From: Triticum aestivum
Taxonomy: Eukaryota > Streptophyta > Magnoliopsida > Poales > Poaceae
Direction of reading: 5' to 3'
Assembly (NCBI RefSeq): GCF_018294505.1
Contig: NC_057795.1
Location: 233,117,035-233,181,034 of the forward strand
DNA: 64,000 bases
Position 1 is the first letter of the stretch; every line of letters begins with the position of its first letter. This document shows, piece by piece, positions 22,640 through 32,827 of this stretch. The notes below the pieces were generated by a model that worked only from the letters and a program-made list of their open reading frames with translations, was not told where the DNA came from and searched no databases. Made by a program: the position numbers and the translations under genes.

Positions 22640-23340
22640 ATTACAAGAAAAAAGGGTTCCTCCTGACATCTGGATTATATGCCACTGTCAACATAGCCAA
22701 TAAGTGAGATAACTGCACAAGGAGCAGCAGACACGCGAGACCAAGTAGCACGCGCAGTATTTTTTTCGGGATGGAGAAGGTATCAACTAGGTTGTGCGGG
22801 AGCTGTGGCCCGTCTAGCCCAGGCTTTTTATTTCATTTGTTTACCACATGACCAGCCCAGTATTTTTCCTTTCTGAAAATGGCTAGCCCAACTATTTTTT
22901 CTTTTGCAGAATAACCAACCTAGGCCTACTTGCTTTTCCCCGCCCTGCTGTGCCAGAAATCTTTCAGGACGAGGAGGGATACATTCGGGCTTGCCCAGAA
23001 AATGGGCTATAAATAATAAGAAATGGGCTATAAGTAATAATAAATGGGATGTAAAATGAAAAATACAGCAAACATGCAATTAGTTCCAAAATACATTTTT
23101 CTTTCGGATATTGATCTTTTAAATTTCATTGTTTTTGTGCGGGTTAAATTTCATTGGAATTAAATTAAGGTATGTTTAGTTTTAAAATTAATTTCAATCT
23201 GGCTAGAAATTTTGCGTTGTATGCTGTTTGGGACAGATTTGGAGGCCGACTTCTGGGTCTATTAGGTTGACATGTACGAAAGGCTTTGTCAACTTAGTCC
23301 ACAAACGATTGTAGCAGCAGTGATCGTGGGATGTTAATCC
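22640..23340. other. Spacer within the second CACTA arm
   Basis: No ORF, RNA gene or clear repeat unit. It is AT-rich towards 23050-23220. It lies between two subterminal units and is probably diverged CACTA sequence. Confidence 0.35.
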
Positions 23341-24572
23341 AACGGTCATGCTGCTTCTTCAATATCTGATCTTCTTTCTCCAGCCGGCCAAACTAGCGCT
23401 GGTGGGACTACCTGCTCCCGCCTCCTGTGGCCGGCTGTGTTGCCGCACATGCCACACCGCCCCACCCTACTCCATCACTGGCCAGGCCATTCCTCTACTT
23501 ACCCACACCTCATGTTATTTTCCGGCGACGACAGCCGAACCAGTAAACCCTCATACTCCCCACCGCGTGGGCAACCACTACTAGGGAAAAGCCTATACAC
23601 AGAAAGTTACTAGTAGCGAGGGTTAAAAACCCTCGCTACTACTACTTACCAGTAGCGCAGGTTTTTAAACCTCGCTACTACTAAGTTGATAGCAGCAGCG
23701 CGGGTTTTTAACCCTCGCTACTACTAAGCGGTCTCTACCGTGCCCCCCGGGACATGCCATAGTAGTAGCGTGGGTTTTTAAAACCTTGCTACTACTAAGT
23801 TTGATAGCAGTAGCGTTGGTTTTTAGCCCTCGCTACTACTAAGTGGTGCCATAGTAGTAGCGAGGGGGTAAAAAACCGCGCTACTACTAAAGGTCCCATT
23901 TTCAAACTCTACCCCCCCCCTCGTGGATCGCCTTTTCAGTTTAAAAAAAAAAAGAAAATGATGAAAATGTCAAAAAAATAAAAGAAAATAAGTTTCCCAT
24001 GTGATATGTGGTCTAGTTGTTGGGAAAATTTGCAAATATGAATTTCGACTTTATTTGCAAAATCTCTCGAGAATTTGTAAAAATGGGCATAACTTTTGCA
24101 TACTAACTCGGATGAAAAAGTTTTTTATATGAAAAATCATCTACTTGAAAAGTTACATCCAAATTTAACGGGCGGAACCTTGTTAAACATTTTCAAAATC
24201 CTCAAAAACCAAACAGAAAAAAAGTTACAGGGCTTTTAAGATCTAGAGTGGAAAAAATCGAAAAAATTTCAAATTGTGTGGTCAAACTGTGGTCAAACAA
24301 TGGTCAAACTAATTATTCTAGAATATTAGAGTTACTAAATAATTATTTTAGTTTTTTTGAATTTGGTCAAATCTGGTAAAACTATGGTCAAACTAATTAT
24401 TCAAGAAATATTAGTGTTACTAATTTTTTGGAACAATAGTTTCAAACTCAAATAGTGAAATGTGTGACTTCATGCTCAAGCTAAATTCCTGAGGTTAATA
24501 GGATTGACATCTTACTATTGTTAGGAAAACAACAAGTGCAGACTTGGAAACGAGGGAGAATAGAACCCAGAA

Positions 24573-24629
24573 GTTAAGCGTGCTCAGGCTGGAGTAGTGA
24601 GAGGATGGGTGACCGTCCGGGAAGTTAGA
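24573..24629 (+). ncRNA. 5S rRNA-like segment with internal promoter elements
   Basis: From GAACCCAGAAGTTAAGCG to GACCGTCCGGGAAG the sequence follows the 3' half of plant 5S rRNA, including AAGTTAAGCGTGCT (A box), GGAGTAG (intermediate element) and AGGATGGGTGACC (C box). The first ~40 nt and the last ~15 nt of a 5S gene are not recognisable, so it is a fragment, not a functional rRNA gene. It sits in the middle of the miniature CACTA element. It may derive from 5S rDNA or a 5S-derived SINE. Confidence 0.75.
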
Positions 24630-24637
24630 TGATTTGG

Positions 24638-24697
24638 AATGATGAGGGGTGATTAGAGATTAAATTGAGCAGCGATGAGGGGTGATTAGAGATTTGA
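24638..24697 (+). repeat. Short direct repeat next to the 5S-like segment
   Basis: 'gatgaggggtgattagagat' occurs at about 24640 and 24676, separated by a short 'taaattgagcagc' spacer. Confidence 0.8.
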
Positions 24698-26379
24698 GGT
24701 TAAAAAAATTCAGAAATTTGAAAATTAGGGAAAAATCAAAATATTTTTTCGAAAAAATTCAGAAAAAAACCCAGGCTGGTAGTAGTAGCGCGGGTTTTTA
24801 CCCACGCTACTACTAAAGGACGTAGTAGTAGCGCGGGTGGCACCCGCGCTACTGCTATACGTTAGCTGTAGCGCCTTATTAGTAGCGCAGGCCCCCGCAC
24901 TACTAATAGGCCCAAAACCCGCGCTGCTGCTAGGCTTTTCCCTAGTAGTGAACCACTGTCGAGTCTTCCCCGGCTCTGGGTCGTTCCCTTCCTAGGCCTT
25001 GCCATCGTCCATCGCCCTGGTGCTCTCGGTGTGGCGTGGTCAACATGGTCAATGAACGACATCCATCGGAAGAGGACTCTATGTGGAGAGGCTGGCAGCT
25101 GGGTCTACGGCCGCACGCACGGAAGTGCCTCCTTATTACGTGCAAAATAATGATTCCTTAGGGACCCACCAGAAGGGCCTCTGTATTTCATGAAAAAAAG
25201 TTCCTCCCGCTAACAGCTCGGACCCACCAGCTATATCCTCGCATGGAAGGAAGTGCCTGCTTATTACACACAAAAAATGAATACTCCCCCTTCTATCTGG
25301 GACCCACCATAGTTGGAGGCTGACTTGTGGGCATACTGACACGGACGAAGGGCTTTGTCAGCTTAGTCAATATGAACGATTCTAGGTCCAATGACTATAC
25401 GATGTCAATCGAACGACCGTAGTGCTTCTTCAACCTTTGGTCTTCTCGCTACAGCCGCCCAAACCAGTGCCGGTCGTGTCGCCTGCTCCTGCCTCCCATG
25501 GCTAGCTCTGCTGACGTGGAGGCCTGACCGGCCCACCCTACTCCAACCTCTGGCCAGGCCATCCCTCTACTCACCCACAACCCCTGTTATTCTGCGCTGA
25601 CAACAGCCTCAGACCGCAGCTGAACCATCAACCCTCGTACTCCTTTCTGCGTGGGCATTCACTGCCGTGTCTTCCCCGGCTCAGCGTCGTCCCCTTCCTA
25701 GGCCTGGCCATCATCCACCACCTTGGTGCTCTCGGCGCGACGTGGTCAATGTGTTCAAGGAACGACTTCCATCAGAAGAGTATTGTACGTGGAGAGGCTG
25801 ACAGCTGGGTCCATAGCCGCAGCAAGGAAGTGCCTCCTTACTACACGCAAAATAATGATTCCTCCACCTGACAAGAGGGACCCACCGAATGGGCCACCAT
25901 ATTTTGCAAAAAAACATTTCCCCCTGACTGCAGGGACCCACCAGCTACATCTTCGCACGCAAGGAAGTGCGTCTGTATTACAGGGGGAAAATATGTCTCT
26001 CCCCCTGACAGCAGGGACCCACCAGCTATATATTCGCACAAAAGGAAGTGCCTCGTGACCTCACTGACAGCTGGGACCCACCCGGTCGAACCGTACGTAG
26101 GGTTGTTTGTCTGGTTGCGAACGTGTATGTACATACTGGTTAATCGGTCTGTCTGCAGGCTGCAGTGATGAACCGTGACCAAATAAGGAAGGGCACCTGT
26201 CATAGTAGAGGTGCAGGCATAGCATGTCATGTCGTCATGTCTATATCATGGACACGTACATACAACCAGGGTGCAAGAAAGTAAATACGACCACGTATGT
26301 ACATGCGGGCGGGGTCTCGAACGCCTACTCGCGCATACATACGGCCAGGGCTAGTGTACATGGAGATGTAGCGGAGGGC

Positions 26380-27130
26380 AGCGACGGTGTCCTGTTCATC
26401 GGCAGCCAACCGGATGGGTTGGAGTGTGGAAACTGCATCGTGTTCATTGGGAGGCAATGGAATGCGTCCTGTTCATCGGGAGCCAACCGGCTTGGACGGA
26501 ACAACCGCAACGAGGCCTAGAGTACCGTAGAATGGAGGAAACGACCTTCTTATCGATCGCCTACAGTCGAAACGGGGCCCTGTTCACCAGAAGGGGTCTG
26601 GCATACTGCAAAACAGAGGAAACAGACTTCTCTTCAACCTCCTATGGTCGAAACAGGGTCGTGTTGATCGGCAGGGGTGTGGCATACCGCAAAACAGAGG
26701 AAACAGAGTTCTCTTTGACCTCCTATGTTTGAAACAGGGGTCCTGTTCATCAGGAGGGGTGTGGCGTACCGCAAAACGGGACTCCACGGGCTACTGGTCA
26801 TGCACCGTCTACCGCCTTGCTCCAGCCTCCACGGGATACTATTCATCCACCATCGACCTCCTCTAGTCTCCACCTGCGACTGTTCATCCACGGCGTCTCC
26901 CTTCCTGCCTCCACTAGCTATTGTTCATCCACGGGATCCTGTTCATCTAGCCTCCACCGGCTACTGTTCAACCAGCCCTCCACGAGCTACTGTTCATCCA
27001 ACCCTCAACCGACTACTATTCAACCAGCCCTCCACGGGGTCCTGTTCATCCACCCACAACCATCTCGATCAGGGTCATGTTCATCCACCCCCCACCGGGA
27101 ACTGTTCATCCAACCCCCAACAATGCTCAC
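26380..27130 (+). repeat. TGTTCATC subterminal array, second CACTA arm
   Basis: Counterpart of 14470-15240. TGTTCATC(C/G) cores recur near 26392, 26438, 26470, 26744, 26880, 26923, 26938, 26987, 27042, 27078 and 27102, with TATTCATC and TGTTCAAC variants. The units alternate with CCTCCAC(C/G)GGCTACTG. Confidence 0.7.
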
Positions 27131-27635
27131 TTTTCATCAAGAGGCAACAGGTTCAATCAGCTTCAGTTAGCAGCTGTAGCGAAGGAACCGCTCAATCGTG
27201 TTCAGTTAACAGCTAGGGATCGATTGATCGTTCGGGTTCAGCAACGCGTAGCTAGTGCAATCGCTCGAGTTCAATAGGTGAACACCTCGCTCAGGTATAG
27301 TTAGAGCCCAATGCCTCGCACCCATGCACGTACGTGTACGAGAGAAATGCACAATCCCTCCATGCATCGCTCGGCCCCAACCACCCATTGTAACCGGGAA
27401 TGCCTTGATATTTTCCTCACCCTCGCTTCTACCATGGTTTTTTACGTCATGGACGGCCCAAAGAATGTCATGCAGCTGCGTCTCCGGCTCGCCCAGGACG
27501 AAAAGCCCATTTTCTATCATGATTTTTTGTCATAGAAGTAGGAGCCCACTACATCTATGATGATACCGGGTTCTGTCACAATTATCGTCATAGAAGTGTC
27601 ATAAGCATGACATAATTTTTTTCGCTCGGCCCAAA

Positions 27636-27664
27636 ATGTCATAGATGTGTCTTTTTTTGTAGTG
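27636..27664 (+). repeat. CACTA terminal repeat, right end (second copy)
   Basis: The minus strand reads CACTACAAAAAAAGACACAT. The boundary is sharp: integrase coding sequence begins at the next base. The expected 3-bp duplication would be TTA (27665-27667); its partner is not in the window. Confidence 0.85.
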
Positions 27665-27866
27665 TTACCTTCTTGACTGGCTCCACTTCCGGCCACTTTG
27701 TAAACTTGTCGATTGCGACGTACATCAATTCAAAGCCCCCGGTAGCACGAGGGAAGGGGCCCAAGATGTCGAGCCCCCAAATCGAAAATGGCCAGGACAA
27801 AGGAATTGTTTGGAGAGCTTGAGCTGGTTGATGGATGTTCTTGGAGTGGAACTGGCAGGCTTCACA
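27665..27866 (-). pseudogene. Integrase fragment of a Tat-lineage gypsy element
   Basis: The minus-strand translation runs from the second half of the zinc-binding region (CEACQFHSKN) into the catalytic core start: PLSWPFSIWGLDILGPFPRA supplies the first catalytic Asp, then YVAIDKFTKWPEVEPV. It is cut at 27664 by the CACTA end, so the other two catalytic residues are absent. On its upstream side it is fused to a truncated copia LTR at 27866/27867. It belongs with the RNase H/RT at 34404-35794. Confidence 0.85.
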
Positions 27867-28234
27867 AAGGCCGAGTTTGACTTTTGGTTTGGGACATATG
27901 TGGATGTGAGAAAGTAGTTGAGGGTTCTTGGAGGATATCACTAAGCACTTTGAGCAAGAAACTCACTAAGCAACACCTCATACCCTCTTGATAGTATCGG
28001 CTTTTCCTATGGACTCAATGTGATCTTGGATCACTAAAATGGAAAATGTAGAGTCTTGTGCTTTGAGCTTGAGCCAATCCTTTTGTCCTTAGCATTTTGA
28101 GGGGTCCATGTTTCTCATCCATGACATGCCAATCATTGAGCTTTCCTGAAATATTTATCTTGAAATATCATTAGCTCAATTAGCTATATGTTGTTAGGAA
28201 TTACCAAAACCACCCAGGGATAGTTGCACTTTCA
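27867..28234 (-). repeat. Truncated 3' LTR of the copia-type element
   Basis: Corresponds over 368 bp to 34036-34403, with a few substitutions. The outer ~1.2 kb of the LTR, its target duplication and part of the host element are deleted. The break lies in AAGGCC, shared by both sides. Confidence 0.88.
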
Positions 28235-28236
28235 AT

Positions 28237-28249
28237 CTCCCCCTTTTGG
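28237..28249 (-). other. Polypurine tract and 3' untranslated region of the copia-type element
   Basis: The minus strand reads CCAAAAGGGGGAG next to the LTR start (TGAAAGTGC at 28234). The following ~500 bp (28250-28753) hold no ORF and include a C9-10 run at about 28342. Confidence 0.8.
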
Positions 28250-28753
28250 TAACTGACGACAACATATAGATCAAAGCTTCGACAAATGATAATAAGTTTG
28301 AAAAACATCGTTGCTATAAGAAGTATGTGCTAAGCAAGAGCCCCCCCCCCTAAATTTGTGCATTATTTAAAATTTGCTTTGGACTGCAAATGCACAATGT
28401 GTTAGGATCATGGGTTACTCTTTCATGTCACATACATCTTGGTAGAGCGTTCAAAATGATAATAATTGAACACATGCACTCGTCACCAAGCAAAGTGAAT
28501 GATCATATAAGGATATAAGAGATAGTATCATCCAACAAGCATCAAGGGTAGCATATGATCAAACACATGATCATCCAAGTATCTCACAACAGACATAATG
28601 TATCAAGCAAGCACACAATAAAGAAGTTCAACCACCAAAAACAAGAGAGATCAAAAGTAACACTCTCTCTCGAAGCCTATGATCTATACATTTTCTCCCC
28701 CTTTGGCAACAAGTTACGAAAAAGTTCAAAAGATGCATAGTGCTAAACGACTC

Positions 28754-30784
28754 TCAGGCTTGGTCCTCATGAGGTGGTGTAGAGATGACTCCAAGGATGA
28801 AAGCGTCTATAGATGTAGCTGGAGCTGGTGGAGTGGCTGCTAGAGCTGGTGGCACTGAAGCTGTGGCAGCTGGTGCAGATGTTGTAGCTCTAGTATCTGG
28901 AACACGCAATGCAGCAGATCTTTGTCCTCTAGGCATTCTAGCAAAAGCATCTGTAGTAGACTTTCCCTTCTTCTCCTCCACATCCTCCTAAAGTTGCTCA
29001 ACTCCAGTTTGGATCTCAATGACCTTGATATCAAGAGCATATAATTTCTGCTCAATGATCCTCTCCAAACTCTCCTGGTTTTGAGTCAGGGTGGCCAAGC
29101 TGAACTTGCTTGCTCTTCAGGAATACTTGAGATGCCTCTTCAGCAGTTGGCATCTTTGCAGCTTTCTCTGCCCTTGCCTTCTCTCTCCTCTCATGTGCTT
29201 GAGCTGATGATGGTTCATTCTCATTCATAACAACAGTATTATCCTCAAATTCAGGGTAGATGGGCAGGTGCTCCTTATCCAACAGATATTTTCCTGTGCC
29301 CATCTTGGAGTTGATGAGCTCCTGAATTTGTGGGTCATACCCACAAGATATCTTCTGATTAGCTGTTGTTCTCTTGATTCTCTCCACAATCAGACTCATG
29401 ACCTTAAACTTCTGAGGCACATCAAGCAAATGTAGAAAATTTATAGCATGTCCTCTGATCATCTTGTGATCACCTGCCTTGGGCAGCAATGTGTGCCTTA
29501 GGATTCAGTTGACGGTAGGCAGACCAGGCAACAAGAAATGGACAGATCCAAATTTATAAGTCTCTATAGCATCATTTGGGATCTCCTTGTACATGTGTGC
29601 CATAGTGTTATGGTCTTTCTTCTTTTTAGCATAAACATCCAAGTCATGTTCAGTTTCTTCTGGAGCATGAATCAACTGAGCCCATTCTTCCACAGAGGAT
29701 TGGTACCTAGTACCGTCTGACATCCATATGATCTTCCCATCTAGGCAGAAGTGGGCAGTGGAGTAAAACTGCATGATCAGCTCATCATTCCATTTGGTGA
29801 GCTTCTGGGCAACAAATGCATCAACTCCACATGCTTTGAAGCTGTCATATACTCCTGGATAGTGATCTTCATTCTCCTTGATGTACTCCTAGTTGACCCA
29901 TCTCATGTCACATACAATAGGCTTCTTGTCAAGAAAAATTGTCTCATAAAAGTCTTGCTGTTCCTTAGTGTGAAACATGTAGTCAACAATAGTTCTTCTC
30001 CTGATAGCATATGGATCAGACTGTCTCCATAATCTCAGTCCTGAATCCTTTCTGATTTTCATGTTCTCTGCAACAGGATGTGCATCATTGTGGTCAGGGA
30101 TCTTGGGCTTCAGCATTCTCAAGACAAGAGAATCATCTTCTTCTGCAGCTTCAGACACTGGGGCCTTGTTCTTCTCCTCAGCATGTATACTTCTGGTGTT
30201 CCTCTTGGGTTTAGGCTTTGGAGCTGGAGCAGCAGCCTTGGGAGCAGCTTTGGTAGATGGAGCAGCCTCTGATCTGACTGCATCTCCCATGAGCTTCTAA
30301 GCCTTGGGAGCTAGAGCAGCATCCTCTTCCTCTTCCTCTTCCTCATAATAATATCTCCTCATGGAGGGCTTGGCAAGAACTTTAGCAGTAGTTTTTCTTA
30401 CCCTCTTCTTCTTCTTGTCTTCACCAGCAGCTTCTTCTTCAGACTCAATGGTGAACTTCATAGTTTCACCTGTGGCAACCTTCCTAGGTTTGGATGTGGG
30501 CACTCTCCTGGCAGGTGCCTTCCTGTTCATGCCTGGCTTTGTGGTAGCAGCTGTGCCATACTCCTTTTTCATCACCTTCTTCTTTGAGGTGGCCTCATCC
30601 TCAACAGCAACATAATCCTCATCTTCAGAATCTGAGTTTCCTTCTTCCTTGTCCTGGTAGCTGCCTTTGGCAAGTTGCTGGGTGTGCTCCTGCTGCCCTC
30701 ATCACAGCTGCTTGAGGGACTAGTCCCCTCACTCAATTGAGCTTGCTCTTCAGACTTGTTCTAGCTATCACTTTGATCAGACAT
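28754..30784 (-). pseudogene. Extra 3' ORF of the copia-type element (putative plant transposon protein type)
   Basis: The ATG at 30784 begins MSDQSDS, then a stop. The frame continues with a frameshift near 30600 and single stops at 30294-30296, 29886-29888 and about 29502. The N-terminal part is acidic and low-complexity with Lys-rich and Glu-rich runs. The middle (about 30200-29060) is globular, with blocks such as VENMKIRKDSGLRLWRQSD-like, WMSDGTRYQSSVEEWAQ and HKMIRGHAINFLHLLDV. It ends in an Ala/Pro-rich tail. It resembles the 'putative plant transposon protein' domain found in many Triticeae repeats. Two of the stops replace likely Trp codons. Function unknown; there are no enzyme motifs. 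Confidence 0.6.
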
Positions 30785-31556
30785 CTCTACAACCTCATTG
30801 ACAGTAGACCCTGTGAATAGGTATAGATGAGGTAGAGTGGATGAGCATCACAAAGTACAGAGGTTTTGCAAAATAATTGAGTCAAAAACTTAGTTTTAGT
30901 TTTCCACAGAAAGCATTTCGGAGCTACCTATTCAAAACTCGGTGATACCAAAGCAGCTTTTGGAACCTAAACTAGTGAACTCGGTCAGACCGAGCCACAG
31001 TTCGGTGGCACCGAGACTGCTAGGGTTTCACAAAGAATTGAACTTGGTCACACCGATTTGCAATTCTCGATCAGACCGAAAATCGCATGTGCAATGGCCT
31101 AAGCCAAATCGGTGAGACCGATTTCAATAACTCGGTCGGTCCGAGATGAGTTCAGCGGAAACCTAACCCTAAATTTTGAAATCTAATCTAATCTACATGA
31201 CGTTTTTGCCGGATAGGATGATTTCAACCGTGGCAAGAATCATGGCAAAGCAGTGTGCTAGGAATCGGAGTTAAAGAATAGCACAAAGTATCAAGTTCAT
31301 ACCCTAACTCGGCGGTGAACTTGCTACGGTGGCAACGGCGGGGAAAAATGCCGTTGACAGCGGCGGAGACCAACGGCGGGAGGTCGCAGGCGACGAGAGG
31401 ACGATCCGGAGACCCAAAGAGGTAGAGCAGGTTACGCGCGGGCGAAGAGTTTCAATTTTTTTTCCAAAATTTGACCCGTCAATATATATAGCCTGACCCT
31501 GTTGGTGTGACCGGGTGGAACAACTCAGTGGCACTGAGACGCAAAACTGCGAGCAG
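30785..31556 (-). promoter_or_regulatory. Promoter-like spacer upstream of the extra ORF
   Basis: No coding sequence. On the minus strand CTATATATATTG (31482-31491) forms a good TATA box ~700 bp before the ATG at 30784. It is flanked by several inverted CGGT-GAGACCGA-like motifs (30970-31150 and 31500-31575). The layout suggests the extra ORF could have its own promoter. This is inference from sequence only. Confidence 0.45.
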
Positions 31557-32742
31557 TTATTGCAACTCGGTGTGACTGAAAGGTTCTAGACTAGCAACAC
31601 CTTCATCTTGAGTATATTCGGAGTCAGAGTGATAGCTTCTCTCGGAGTGATTGTCGGAGTCGGAGCCGGATACCTGTTCACCAACATGAGCTTGATGTCT
31701 TCGTTTTGTGTAGCTCCTTGATGACTTATCCTTCCTTTCTGAATCCTTGCTTCTCCGAGATGTTCTTTGTTCATAACAATCATCTCTACTCCTTTTTTCT
31801 CTTGGTGGTGATTCTTCTCTTCTACTCCTTCTTTTTGGAGAATCTTCTCTTCTTTTGTAGGGAGCCGTACACTCATTGGAATAGTGTCCGGGTCTTCCAC
31901 AATTATAGCAATTACGCTCATGACTAGAAGATCTTTTGTCATTGTAGGACCTTGACTTGGAACTTCTTTCCTTGCTTCTACTGTTGTATAACTTGTTGAA
32001 GTTCTTCACCATTAGGCTCAATTCTTCATTGAAGGTTTGTTTCTCACTTGATGATGTGGGAGCTTCACATGAGGCTTTGTAAGCACCACTTGACATGTTG
32101 TGGAGCTCTTCCTTATCCTTGAGTGACATCTCATGAGCAACAATTCTTCCAGTGACTTCCATTGGGCTTGAGATCTTTGTAATTGGGCATCATTTGGATC
32201 AATGTGCACACGGTATCATATTTTCCATCCAAGGCTCTTAGGATCTTCTTGATGATGAATATATCGGTCATCTCTTCACTTCCTAAGCCGGCAATCTCAT
32301 TTGTGATGAGAGCAAGCCTAGAGTACATTTTGACGACACCTTCACCATCCTTCATTTTGAACTTGTCAAGTTGACTTTGAAGCACATCCAATTTGGATTC
32401 CTTGACGGAGTCGGTACCTTTGTGCATGTCAATCAAAGTATCCCAAATTTCCTTTGCATTCTCAAGACGGCTGATTTTGTTGAATTCTTAGGGGCACAAT
32501 CCGTTGAAGAGAATATCACAATCTTGAGCATTGTATTGCAACATCTTCAAATCTTCTGCAGTAGCTTCACGGTTCGGTTCTCTCCCATCAAAGAATTCAC
32601 ATTGCAAGCCAATACACACAATAGCTCAAACGGCAGGGTTATGTCCAAGAATATGCATTTTCATCATATGCTTCCAACTAGCAAAATTTGTACCATCAAA
32701 GTAAGAACCTCTACAGTGGTAATTTCCCTCGCTATATGCCAT
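31557..32742 (-). pseudogene. Copia-type gag with zinc knuckle
   Basis: The ATG at 32742 starts a gag of the UBN2/DUF4219 type, with early motif YFDGTNFASWKHMMK and later ENAKEIWDTLIDMHKGTD. Two in-frame stops (about 32630 and 32490) and one frameshift near 32150 break it. The C-terminal half has a canonical CCHC knuckle (CYNCGRPGHYSNEC) followed by an Arg/Ser/Glu-rich tail. It would package the RNA if intact. The start sits ~70 bp after the primer site. Confidence 0.8.
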
Positions 32743-32813
32743 ACTCTCCTAGGTTGTGAAACCAAGGCTATGACCACCAAAAGCTATGGAAATCAAAGCA
32801 AATGGAGACCAAA

Positions 32814-32825
32814 GCTCTGATACCA
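32814..32825 (-). other. Primer binding site of the copia-type element
   Basis: The minus strand reads TGGTATCAGAGC, the exact initiator-Met site, two bases from the LTR end at 32828. Confidence 0.9.
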
Positions 32826-32827
32826 CT

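Larger units (their letters stand above)
23576..24950. mobile_element. Non-autonomous CACTA miniature element
   Basis: 1375 bp with perfect 20-bp inverted ends CACTACTAGGGAAAAGCCTA and a 3-bp target duplication AAC (23573-23575 and 24951-24953). Just inside both ends are many units of the form GTAGTAGCG-GGGTTTTT-CCCTCGCTACTACTA, each nearly self-complementary (23610-23900 and 24779-24930). The centre is AT-rich and non-coding and contains a 5S-rRNA-like segment. No transposase is present, so it must be moved in trans. Its termini differ from the host CACTA arms (CACTACAAAAAAA), so it is a different family. Confidence 0.92.
22305..27664 (+). mobile_element. CACTA transposon right arm (second copy)
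   Basis: Degenerate copies of one subterminal unit (CTTCTTCAA... CCGCCTGCTCC... GGCCAGGCCAT... GTCAACATGGTCAA... GGAGAGGCTGACAGCTGGG) occur at about 22305-22640, 23340-23575 continuing at 24951-25120, and 25420-25810. 'gacagcagggacccaccagct' motifs with 'gcaaggaagtgc' lie at 25200-26080, and a TGTTCATC array at 26380-27130. It ends in TTTTTTTGTAGTG at 27664. A smaller CACTA element (23576-24950) is inserted in it. The transposase and GRF gene upstream probably belong to this element. Its left end is not found. Confidence 0.75.

Noticed and set aside
24540..24640. Functional 5S rRNA gene
   Set aside because: Only the 3' half is recognisable, it lies inside a transposon as a single unit, and there is no T-run terminator at the right place.
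23576..24950. CRISPR-like array from the regularly spaced GTAGTAGCG units
   Set aside because: The units are self-complementary subterminal repeats of a CACTA element in a plant genome; spacers are neither unique nor uniform in length.
30297..30615. Plus-strand hydrophobic ORF opposite the extra copia ORF
   Set aside because: It is the antisense shadow of the Lys/Glu-rich coding sequence on the minus strand.
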